A stretch of DNA of 64,000 nt from assembly GCA_030144725.1 (NCBI GenBank), contig JASKMD010000031.1, positions 8,219,823 through 8,283,822 of the forward strand. Direction: 5' to 3'. Position numbers and translations under genes: made by a program. Each line of letters opens with the position of its first letter. The first letter of the stretch is position 1. The notes beneath the pieces were generated by a model. It was not told where the DNA came from, searched no databases, and was given only the letters and a program-made list of their open reading frames with translations. The stretch is from Haematococcus lacustris (Eukaryota; Chlorophyta; Chlorophyceae; Chlamydomonadales; Haematococcaceae). This document shows positions 45,640-57,000 of the stretch, in pieces.

Positions 45640-45747
45640 GGGGGACGCCTCTTCTTTGGTTGGATGGTGGGAGCAGGCCGCGCCCCAGGCGGTAGCTCCT
45701 CCCTTAATGCACGCCGGTGAATACCGGAGTAGTCTTCTTCTTCTTCT
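45640..45747 (+). other. Retrotransposon 3' untranslated region and (TTC)n tail
   Basis: About 108 nt follow the stop, starting with a G-rich run and ending in five TTC-type repeats instead of poly-A. Simple-repeat tails are common in some non-LTR clades. Confidence 0.7.
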
Positions 45748-45761
45748 TCAGAGCCACCTAC
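45748..45761. repeat. Target-site duplication, 3' copy
   Basis: TCAGAGCCACCTAC, identical to 31488-31501, directly follows the (TTC)n tail. Confidence 0.75.
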
Positions 45762-46029
45762 CATATAAGAAGACAGCCCCAGCTCTGCACTGGGCAGTGA
45801 GATTCACTTTCGATTGGCGACTTTTTGAGACGAATAATTACGTTTGAGCTGCGATCATGGCTCGGCACGTGGTGGCGCCAGTGCGCGGAATGAAATATAA
45901 CATCACGCAGGTTGGCCCATCAATTTGAATGAAATGAACATAGCGCAGGTTGGTTCATCAATTTGAACTGACAGCCGCAGTCCAGGGACTGGGCTGCGCC
46001 TCACGGATGCGGCGCTTGGCCGTGGCGTG

Positions 46030-46140
46030 GGTGGCGTGCACTTTGCGCACTGCCTATGCGCACTGCCTATACGTGCACTTTGCGCACTGCCTATGCGTGC
46101 ACTTTGCGCACTGCCAATGCGTGCACTTTGCGCACTGCCT
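46030..46140. repeat. 29-bp tandem repeat
   Basis: About four units with core GTGCACTTTGCGCACTGCC. It lies inside the inserted block and gives no convincing protein. Confidence 0.8.
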
Positions 46141-46209
46141 CAAAACAGCAAACAGCCTCTGCTTCAGCGCAGGGGATCCTCACAACCCCAATGCACCTGA
46201 TGGCAGGTG

Positions 46210-47130
46210 TCTAGCCCCGAAAAGCAGCCAGGCGAGCAGCAGGGGCAGCAACAGCAGGGGCAGCAGCTGCAGGGGCAGCACTAATAGGGGCAGCAGCAGC
46301 AGCAGCAGCAGGGGCAGGGGCAGCAGCAGCAGGGGCAGCAGCAGCAGGGGCAGCAGCAGCAGGGGCAGCAGCAGCAGGGCAGCAGCAGCAGGGGCAGCAG
46401 CAGCAGGGGCAGCAGCAGCAGGGGCAGCAGCAGCAGGGGTAGCAGGGGCAGCAGTAGCAGCAGGGGCAGCAGCAGCAGGGGCAGCAGCAGCAGGGGCAGC
46501 AGCAGCAGGGGCAGTAGGTGCAGGGGCAGCAGCAGCAGGGGCAGCAGCGGCAGCGGCAACAGGGGCAGCAGCGGCAGCGGCGCCAGCGGCGGCGGCGGCA
46601 GCAGCAGGGGCAGCAGGGGCAGCAGCGGCAGCGGCAGCAGTGGCAGCAGGGGCAGCAGCAGCAGGGGCAGCAGCGGCATCATCACCAGCAGCAGCAGGGG
46701 CAGCAGCAGCAGGGGCAGCAGCAGCAGGGGCAGCAGCAGCAGGGGTAGCAGGGGCAGCAGGGGCAGCAGGGGCAGCAGGGGCAGCAGCAGCAGGGGCAGC
46801 AGCAGCTGGGGCAGCAGGGGCAGGGGCGGCAGGGGCAGTAGGGGTAGCAGCAGCAGGAGCAGCAGGGGCTGCAGCGGCAGCAGCGGCAGCGGCATCAGGG
46901 GCAGCAGCAGCAGGGGCAGCAGGGGCATGGGCGGCAGGGGCAGTAGGTGCAGGGGCGGCAGCAGCAGGGGCAACAGCAGCGGCATCATCACCAGCAAGAG
47001 CAGCAGGGGCAGCAGCAGCGGCATCGTCAGCAGCAGCAGCAGGGGTAGCAGTAGCAGGGGCAGAAGCAGCAGGGGCAGCAGCAGGGGTAGCAGTAGTAGG
47101 GGCAGCAGCAGCAGGGGCAGCAGTCAACCG
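46210..47130. repeat. GGGGCAGCAGCA-type minisatellite
   Basis: Some 900 bases of 6- to 15-bp variants of GGGGCAGCAGCA. All six frames are open over most of it (poly-Ala/Gly, Ser-Arg-Gly, Gln-rich, Leu-Pro), so the long open frames on both strands are artefacts. G4 runs every 12 to 18 bases give quadruplex potential on the + strand. Confidence 0.93.
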
Positions 47131-47336
47131 ACAACCAACATGGCATGATGGCATGATGGCATGACAACATATTGGCATAACGACATGTTGGCACAACATT
47201 AACTTTGCTACTGCTTTGCTGTTGATGCTATGAACATGTTGCATTGGGCCTTCAACAGGTTGTAGCTTTACGGTCGTCCCAGCCACGCATTGCAGCCATG
47301 TCTTTCTGTCCGTCCGATGTGGGACGGGCCTACTGT

Positions 47337-48000
47337 ACTAATTGCTTATAGTTTTCGCTCTTTGTGTTGTTCTTTATACTTACTGGCTCTAGTGCTTTTT
47401 GTGTTTCATGTTATGTGAAGCGTGCTTGATGCGTCAAAACGCGATAGAAATGCCATGCTTTTCTATATAGTTATGCCATATTCAATCATACTATAGTATT
47501 TTTGATTAATTGCTATTTGTTATCTACGTGCATTAGTAAACTAGCTACAACAGTAGCTGTTATGAGTAGCGCGTCGACAGCAAAGAATTGTACCACAACA
47601 TAGCGACGTATTGCACGCTACACTCGCTTCGGCATGAGCAAAACGTGCTTCACTACCGGGGTGTAGTCATTTCCTTTGATTCGCTGCATGCTAAAGCCGG
47701 GGTCGTTGCTTCCATGCGGGTATAAGACCTTGTGGGGTGACCACAAGGTGAAAATATGAAAATGATTTGTGAAAATGAGGTTGCATGAGCTGCCTTGCAT
47801 GTTGATGTGCACAAACTCATTCACACGACTGTTGAGAACGCAAAGCACACACGCCAAAACCCAAGCGCACATAAACGCCATGTAGTCGTGTGATGCCATG
47901 TAATGCAATACTAACTGCCAACTTCTTGTGTCATGATCATGGTAATAAATGAAGGTGAGGACCGTGACCTAGATCCATTCCCACTCGTTAGCGGCATGTC
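47337..48000. other. AT-rich island, outer part of right arm
   Basis: Mirrors left 7720-8120 and 9330-9440. It contains the TATAGTTTT and ACGCGATAGAAAT-type block. The left-arm sequence 8350-9320 is largely missing between these parts, so the islands differ in internal copy number. No gene is evident. Confidence 0.55.
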
Positions 48001-48042
48001 AGTGCCGTCTCTCTGTTCCATGTCAACAGGAACTCAAACTCC

Positions 48043-51000
48043 ATGGCGAGGACAAAAAGCAATGTTAGAAGCTTCGCTCCATGGACATCTCAGGTAAGGA
48101 CAGCATTCATGGCCCTGACCACGGGCATTGGCCACAAGAAGCATGCCCGTCAATCAGCACCCATATTTTGCATTAAAGACTGTGATGAGGTAGACTCACA
48201 CACTAACAACATGCGGCTTGTTGTGCTGCTTGCTGTAGGGCCTTGCGCGAGTGGTGGGACAAAGCAACAACGAGCCTGCCAAGGAGCGATCAACATTGAT
48301 AACTCCTGAGAAGCAACCATTGGGTCCAGCCACTGCCACCCCTGACCATGCCATACAGCCCCCTCTTCCCTCCCTAGCGCCTCCACTTGAGTCGGACCGC
48401 AGCTCCCGCTTGAGTCGGACCCAGCCATACAGCCCAGCCTCAACACACGCACCCCTTGAGGAGCTCGCGCCCCGCAACCTCTACAGCAACTTCCCTTCAC
48501 CGGCAGGGCCCGCAGCGCCAGTAGTGCCACCACCTCCCAACCCGACCAGCCAGCCACACCCAGCTGTAGCCGCGGTGACCCAAGGTATGCCCCTGCAACC
48601 ACCCTCCTTGCATCAGCTGGCTGTCAATGGAGGTCTGGAGGGTGGAAGTGTCAGGGTCAGGCCTGGCATGGCTGTGGCTGGGCAGCACGGCAAAGGCGGG
48701 AGCCAGCCAACATTTGCATGCATGCATTGGCCATTGGGCAGCATATTGTTGTTGGGTGGCGCCTGATGTGCTCTGCCCCGGGTGCACCAGGGTCGCAGAG
48801 TGCGGTGACACAGTGCTGATCAGGACGCCATGCTGCACAGCTCATGGTCCTGGGACTTGCTTGCAGGTGTGCAGGGTCGAGGTGAACTGGGATTGAGATC
48901 AGGCTGCGCCCGCCTTGAGCAAGCTGACGGGGCAGGGCCATCCCAGCCTGCCGCGGGCTCGGGAGGTGTCGCTGCTGCTGAGGCTAGGCCCAGGCCATCT
49001 CAGCCCGCTGCTGCAACACCCCCGCAGGCAAGGGCTAGGGTGACACTCTGATAGTTGCTGGCCTGAGCATGCGCATGCATGCGGTGGTTGTGGTGCAAGG
49101 TTGCAGTGTAGGTGCCACAGGGTCACTGCCTGATGTACGAATCCGTGCAGCAAGAGGAGGAGTGTCGGGGCAGAACGAGTGGATGCTGACATGGCCCCTT
49201 TGCACCTTGTGTGCGCAGCCGACAAGACCTGGGCCAGCTGCTACGCTGCATGGAATCAGTGGAGCAATGCATGCCCAGCTGCCATCCCTTGCTGGACACC
49301 CAGCTCCCTTCATGCAAGCCAACACCACTCTCATGCCCACCCACCCCCCTGTGGAGGAAGCTCCTGAGGTGCAGCCTTTAACCATCGCTCACCGTTTGCA
49401 TATGGCATGGATGCTGCAGTTAGAGCTTGTGGGTTGTCGCCGTGCACTGACAGCAACCAAAGAGCCCGTACCTCAGAATGCCAGCCAGCGCTTCCTCGAC
49501 CTCATGGCCACAGCAGGATCTGAAGTGATCCTTGACAGCAGGAGTGAAAAGGACATGGTACCAGTCATTTGCATACCCAGTGACATCCAGTCTAGCTTAC
49601 ATCAGCTCCCACCTCCTTTCCTGGCGCGCTTCCAGGACAAGCACCCTTGGAAGATGCTGTGGAAGGCTCCTAGCTTTCCATGGTCCAGCATGCTGCAGCA
49701 GTGGGTAGTGGTGGATTGGTTTGCTAGTAAGCCCGGTATATGTCTGGTGTTGGGGCTGCGTGCAGCAGGGAGCACTGGCCCTGCAGCCCATGGTCCCACC
49801 AGCCTGCACACCCCACAGGTGCAGACAGCCTCTCCCTGGCCGCCTCCTTTCCAGCACCAGGGGTTCCAGGGCGCACAGCTTGCCGCCACTGCCAGACAGA
49901 TGCCAGTGACTGCCTGTGGAGCCGCCACCCCTTTTGTCGCGACGCCTGCCCCACCCTGTGGCCCTGGGCCTAAGGAAGGCCGACAAGACTGCTCAGGTGA
50001 GGGGATGGGGGTCAGAGCCAGGGGACAGCAACTATTCAGCAACACTTCCATGTTGTGGGCGCTAGATATAAACCTTGGCCAATGCTTTCATGTCATGTCG
50101 TGATGAAGCCTTTAACTTCATTGACACCCCATCAAGGTCACCCCCCTGTGCCTTGCTTGCAGGTGTGCAATGCCAGGCCAACATGAGCCCTGAGCGTGAT
50201 CACATCCACCAGGAGCACGGCACATCCACACCACCGCAACAGGTGAGAGCCAGGAGTGAATGGACCTGACCTCCCGCCCCCGCCCCGCACCCGCCCTTGC
50301 CCCCGCTTTGCCCCCGCCCCAGTAGTTGCTACCTGCTAACACGGACCACTGCCACGTAGTGCTTGCAGCCAAGGCCAGTGTCAGACGGCAGGCAGGGCGT
50401 CTTCACTGAGGCAGCCTACCCACCTGCGGCGCCAACAGCAGCCCAGCCTGGCCCTGGGACTAATCATGAACGTCTGATGAAGGCGATACAGTTGCAGCGG
50501 CAGCTGCTGTCCGACCGCCTTTCGCCCCTTGGAGGCGTTGCGCCTGTGCATTCAACTACCAGCCACACCATCCTTAGGATGATGGCCACAGCTACATCAG
50601 TGGTGGACTTGAACGACATGTGGGACCAGAGTGCGGTGCCAGTCATTTGCATGCCGTGTGGCGGGCAGTCTAGCTTACCCGAGCTCCCCCCACCTTTCCT
50701 GGTGCGCATCCGTGGCAACAACCCTTGGGAGATGCTGTTGAAGGCTTCCAGCTTTCCATGGTCCAGCCTGCTGCAGCTGTGGGAGATGGTCGTGTGGAGT
50801 ACTGAGGCACCCGGTGGACATGTGGTGTTGTGGCTGCGGGCAGCAGCGAGCACTTGCTCTCCAGCTCATGGTCCCACCAGTCTGCACACCCCACAGGCGC
50901 TGACAGCCTCACCCCGCCCTCCTCTTTACACCCTCCACCAGCAGGGTCAGGGTGCCCAGCTTGCAGCCACTGCCAGGCAGATACCAGCAGTTGGCCGTCA

Positions 51001-54000
51001 AGCCGCCACCCCTCCTGATGCAACGCCTGCCCCACCCTGTGGCCCTGGGCCTAAGGAAGGCCGCCAAGACTGCTCAGGTGAGGGGCAGAAGGTCAGAGCC
51101 AAGGAACAGAGATTCATCGACCTATCATGGGTCCCAGCAACTGCCCAGCATCACATCCATGTACTGTACACTGGACATGAGCCGTGGCCAACACTTGCAC
51201 GTCATCTTCATGCCTCCGCCTTGCATCTCTTGGCCTGACCCATTGACTTGCATTGTGACCCAGTGACTCACCACAGCTGTCCTCAGCCTGACCCTCCATG
51301 TCACCCTCTTGGGTTTTCATCAACCTATGTTCCCTGCTCTCCCTTCTCTGCTCTCCCTTCCTACACCTTGCACTGTTTCACTGTGCCATTGCATGCAGTC
51401 CAAGCCTCTGCCATCATGCAAGCGCAGCTGGCATGCCCCTCAGGAACAGCGCCAGGAACACAGGTTGTGGCTGCAGACATCAATGCTGCTGCACCTGTGG
51501 TGGCAACTGGGCCTGGGGCCGAGCAGTCCACAGCTGCTGCTGCGTGGAAGGACGTTAAGGAAAGCACGATCAAGAAATGGTTCTGCAACCTGCCCAACAA
51601 GCTGAAGTGGCAGCTGGGGCTGCGCCAGGCCTCAGTGGGCTCACAGGCCACAGTCCTTGTGGAATTGCTGGTCGATGAGCCTGGGCCACCCCACGCCTCT
51701 GGCTTGGAGAAGGCCCCTCACCTAGACTGTGTTGCTTCGCATGATGCAAGCAACAACTGGACGCTATGTGCCAAGACGAGCACAACAGTCACTGCCTGGG
51801 TGAGAAGGATGGGTATGCAGCTCACCGGCAGGTACAAGGTGGCAAAGGCATGGTCAGATCAGGCTGGGGCTCGCCTGGTGCTGGAAGTGCGGCCTCTACC
51901 TCCGGCTGCAAGGAACGGTGGACACGCCACCCCAGGTCAGTCCCTGCTGCAGCTGCCCTGAGAGGGGGTTGGGGGCCCTCTCAGCTGCCCTGTGTGGTGG
52001 GTTCTGCACCCTGCCCACCACTACTGCTACTGCCTATGTAATTCCTAGGCCTTCAGCATGAATGGGTCGAGCCTCAGCAACAGCAGCGTCAGCAGTCGAT
52101 TGCAATTAGGCCATACAAGCATCCCTTGTCCTCTCAGCCATGCCTCTGCCGCTGCATGGGCATGTTGCTGCCACTGCAAGTGCATGTGTGGCTACACTGC
52201 ACTGGTGTGTAGCTACACTGCATGCCAGTATAACCCCTGAGCACCCTGAGCCTTGGTCTCCTGGTCTTGGATCACCTTGTGCCCTGACCTAGCTGTCAGC
52301 TCTTCCCTTTCCCTCACAGCACTCCTGGTGATGCTGCTGCAGGCCCTGGTGGAACCCGCCGCGTTGGGGCAGGGCCATCCCAGCCTGCTGCGGGCTCGGG
52401 AGGTGTTGCTGCTGAGGCTAGGCCCGGGTCATCCCAGCCCGCTGCTGCACCAGCCCCTCCTGCTGCCGGTGAGGGCACTTGCACCCTACAATCATCCATG
52501 GTAGCATTGAGAGCAGGGCCACACAATAAGTCTTATGTGTGGCTATAGCCAGGGTGAGACTAAAACACCATCATGACAGGCTTGCCGGAGTCGCTGGTTC
52601 ACACTGTGCATTTCGCCCAGCATTACTCACATTGAGGCGGTGGCACTGATGACCCCAGCTAGGCAGTCAGCATTTCCTCAACCTAATGCCACCGCTAAAC
52701 TGCTGACCCGGTGCATTGCTTTCAGGGCCTGAGGGCAGAGCGGTCCCCAACTCTGGGGCTGGCTTCAAACGCAACATATCTGACACCGGCCAGGGCAACG
52801 CGAAAAGACAATGCGTCTCACAGGGTCACAGTCCTAGTCTGGCTGCTGGTGTGGCACAGCCAGGTGAGCTGCCTGGACCCAGTCCTGGGCTGCATGGGCT
52901 GCATGGCCACAGGGCCGGCTCAGGGAGGACTGCCCAGCAAGGGGTTGTGGACAGGCCTCACATGCCTTGCCCCACCTACTAGCCTAATCACACATGGCCT
53001 GCGGGACATCGACGCATTTGGAGGCACCCGGCACTGCTCATGACTAGGCCTGCTCTGCCTGCTTTCCGCATCCTGCCTGCAGCACCAGACCAGGGCCCGG
53101 AGGACATGGAAGTGGCGCCAGCAGCCCTCCCTGAGTCATCAGCCCCTGCTAGTGAGTCAGTCCCTGACCCCACAGCTCTCACACATGGCTGCAGCAGGCT
53201 GGGCCACACTGCGCAGCTCACCTGGTGCCATGAATGCCTGGGACATGGCACGACTGCTGGCAGTTTCCCACATCACACCAGGGCAGCTCATGCGGCTGTC
53301 CTTGCTGGCTGCAGGGGCTGGGCAGCAAGTGGGCATGCAGGCAGCACCCTCACCTGCACCAGCTGCAGGGTTAGATTTAGTATATGGGTTTGCATGCAGG
53401 CCTGGCACACGCCTATGAGCCCATGCATGCTTGTGCTGCCACATGGTCATGCTGGTTGTGGCTAAGGCTGCTTATCACCCTCAGCTGCACCTCATGCTTG
53501 CTTAGTGCTACAGCCACTGTTGGCTGCACTGCCTGCAGGTGGTGCCGCTGCTGCTGCTGGCCTGGGCACTGCTGAGGAGGGAGGGCCAGGGCCATCCCAG
53601 CCTGCTGCAGGTGCCCCTGATGAGGATGACCCAGAGGTGTCGCAGCCTGCTGCTGCCCCTGCCCATGCTGGTGAGGCAGCTGAAGCCCCTCTGCACAGCA
53701 CTGCCACCTGCCAGCAGCCAGCCAGCCACTCACTGATGCAAGAGTGCTGCCTGAACTGGCGTGGCCATGTTGCCTGAACGTTCGACTGAAATGTTGCTAA
53801 GCAGTGCAGTCAGCACTGTAGGAGCTGAGTAGCAAGTGGGCAGGCAGGCAGCAACCTCAGCATCACCAGCTAAATGTCACAATGATGAGGCAACAGCTGC
53901 TTAGTGCACAGACCCCATTCCGCTGTATGATCAGGCACTGACACGCACTGATATGTGCATCCCGTTGCACTCAAATCTCACTACACCAATACTAGACGCC

Positions 54001-57000
54001 CTCACCTCTTCTGCTGTGTGCTACTGTCAGTTAATCAGTCCATGGCACATGGCACTGCTCATGCCCCTCTCTGTGGTGAAGTGTCAGCCATGTGGCCACT
54101 TAATGCGCTGCATCCAGGCGTGGAGGGTGCAGGGGGCTGCAGCTTGGGAGCAAGCCATGATGGGCTCACGTCTGGGCAGCCAGGCAGCCACACCCTGGTA
54201 GACTGGCTTGTCAGCCTCACCCATGTGTGAGGTGTGTGACACCATGCAGTGGGTGACTTGCCTGTGACGTGGACACGGCCTGCGCCTGGCGAGGGACAGG
54301 CCATTGACGTCATTGAAGTCATTGACTTGACCCAGGATGAGCCAGGTGAGTCCAAGCTTGGATGGACAGCTGGGCAGAGCCGTCACAACACACAGTGTGC
54401 ATGCTTGCTGCCTCACCTGCACCTGGCTGCCAGCAGTGAGTCACTGACCCTCTTCACGAGCTAGCCAGCATCACGCCACTGCTGCTGGAACAGAGCATCT
54501 TCACCTTGCCTCCACCCTTGCCGACCCTGCACTGCGCATGACTTGGTCTGCCCCTGCCTGCCCTCACCACCCTGCCTGCAGCACCAGACCAGTGCCCGGA
54601 GGAGATGGAGGTGGCGCCAGCAGCCCTCCCTGAGTCGCCAGCCCCTGCTGGTCAGTCAGTCCCTGATCCCACACATGACTCACACATGGCCTCAGCAGGC
54701 TGGCCCACACTGCGCAGCTCACCTGGTGCCATGAATGCCTGGGGCATGGCACGGCTGCTGGCAGTTTCCCACATCACACCACATCCACCAGCTGCAGTCC
54801 CAGCCCCAGGCCTTGCTGGTTGCCGAGGGTTGGCAGTACGTGGGCAGGCAGGCAGCACCCTCACCTGCACCAGCTGCAGGGTTAGGTTCAGTATATGGGT
54901 TTGCATGCAGGCCTGGCACACGCCTATGCGCCCATGCATGCTTGTGCTGCCACATGGTCATGCTGGCTGTGGCTGAGGCTGCTTATCACCCTCAGCTGCA
55001 CCTCATGCTTGCTTAGTGCCACAGCCACTGTTGACTGCACTGCCTGCAGGTGGTGCCGCTGCTGCTGCTGGCCTGGGCACTGCTGAGGAGGGAGGACCAG
55101 GGCCATCCCAGCCTGCTGCAGGCATGGGTGGTGCCCTTGATGAGGATGACCCAGAGGTGTCCCAGCCTGCTGCTGCCCCAGCCCATGCTGGTGAGGCAGC
55201 TGAAGCCCCTCTGCACAGCACTGCCACCTGCCAGCAGCCAGCCAGCCACTCACTGATGCAAGAGTGCTGCCTGAACTGGCGTGGCCATGTTGCCTGAACG
55301 TTCGACTGAAATGTTGCTAAGCAGTGCAGTCAGCACTGCAGGAGCTGAGTAGCAAGTGGGCAGGCAGGCAGCAACCTCAGCATCACCAGCTAAATGTCAC
55401 AATGGTGAGGCAACAGCTGCTTAGTGCACAGACCCCATTCCGCTGTATGATCATGCACTGACACGCACTGATATGGGCATGCCGTTGCAATCACATCTCA
55501 GCACACCAATACTAGACGCCCACACCTCTTCTGCTGTGTGCTATTGTCAGTTAATCAGTCCATGGCACATGGCACTGCTCATGCCCCTCTCTGTGGTGAA
55601 GTGTCAGCCATGTGGCCACTTAATGCGCTGCATCCAGGCGTGGAGGGTGCAGGGGGCTGCAGCTTGGGAGCAAGCCATGATGGGCTCACGTCTGGGCAGC
55701 CAGGCAGCCACACCCTGGTAGACTGGCTTGTCAGCCTCACCCATGTGTGAGGTGTGTGACACCATGCAGTGGGTGACTTGCCTGTGACGTGGACACGGCC
55801 TGCGCCTGGCGAGGGACAGGCCATTGACGTCTTTGAAGTCATTGACTTGACCCATGATGAGCCAGGTGAGTGCAAGCTTGGATGGACAGCTGGGCAGAGC
55901 CGTCACAACACACAGCGTGCATGCTTGCTGCCTCACCTGCACCTGGCTGCCACAGCCTAATCTGCATGATGTTGCTGCTGCTGATTTTGCTCCCGCCGCC
56001 GCCGCTGCCGTCGCCGCTGCTGTCGCTGCTCCTGTCACCGCTGCTGCTGCTACTACTGCTTGAGTGTAACCTCATCCTATCCACATGCAGACATCCCCCA
56101 AGGCTCCGGAGCCATGCAGCCAGCGCCCGAAAGTGAGGCGCCTTTACTTGCACCCAACCTTGAGCTGCCTGGCGTAAGCAGTGAGTCACTGACCCTCTTC
56201 ACGAGCTGGCCAGCATCACGCCGCTGTTGCTGAAACAGTGCGTCTTCACCTTGCCTCCACCCTTGCCGACCCTGCACTGCGCATGACCTGGTCTGCCCTG
56301 CCTGCCCTCCCCACCCTGCCTGCAGCACCAGACCAGGGCCCGGAGGACATGGAAGTGGCGCCAGCAGCCCTCCCTGAGTCATCAGCCCCTGCTAGTGAGT
56401 CAGTCCCTGACCCCACAGCTCTCACACATGGCTGCAGCAGGCTGACCCACACTGCACAGCTCACCTGGTGCCATGAATGCCTGGGACATGGCACGACTGC
56501 TGGCAGGTGCACATCACACCACATCACATCAGGGCAGCTCATGCGGCTGGTCTTTCTGGCTGCAGGGGTTTGGCAGTACGTGGGCAGGCAGGCAGCACCC
56601 TCACCTGCACCAGCGGCAGGGTTAGGTTTAGTATATGGGTTTGTATGCAGGCCTTGCACACGCCTATGCGCCCATGTATGCTTGTGCTGCCACATGGTCA
56701 TGCTGGTTGTGGCTAAGGCTGCTTATCACCCTCAGCTGCACCTCATGCTTGCTTAGTGCCACAGCCACTGTTGACTGCACTGCCTGCAGGTGGTGCCGCT
56801 GCTGCTGCTGGCCTGGGCACTGCTGAGGAGGGAGGACCAGGGCCATCCCAGCCTGCTGCAGGCATGGGTGGTGCCCTTGATGAGGATGACCCAGAGGTGT
56901 CCCAGCCTGCTGCTGCCCCAGCCCATGCTGGTGAGGCAGCTGAAGCCCCTCTGCACAGCACTGCCACCTGCCAGCAGCCAGCCAGCCACTCACTGATGCA

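Larger units (their letters stand above)
31502..45747 (+). mobile_element. Dualen/RandI-type non-LTR retrotransposon, full length (14.2 kb)
   Basis: The element has a short 5' leader (about 97 nt), two overlapping long frames (31599-33521 and 33433-45639), a short 3' untranslated region and a (TTC)n tail at about 45733-45747, between 14-bp direct repeats. The coding part holds both an APE-type endonuclease upstream of the reverse transcriptase and a restriction-like endonuclease downstream, the arrangement known from Dualen (RandI) of Chlamydomonas. Motifs of every enzyme are intact, so it could be young or active apart from the frame shift at the C11 run. It sits inside the block that splits the right arm. 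Confidence 0.88.

Noticed and set aside
45950..47164. 404-codon + frame and a 368-codon - frame (46180-47286)
   Set aside because: Both lie on the GGGGCAGCAGCA minisatellite, where every frame is open. The products are poly-Ala/Gly or Leu/Pro with no domain.
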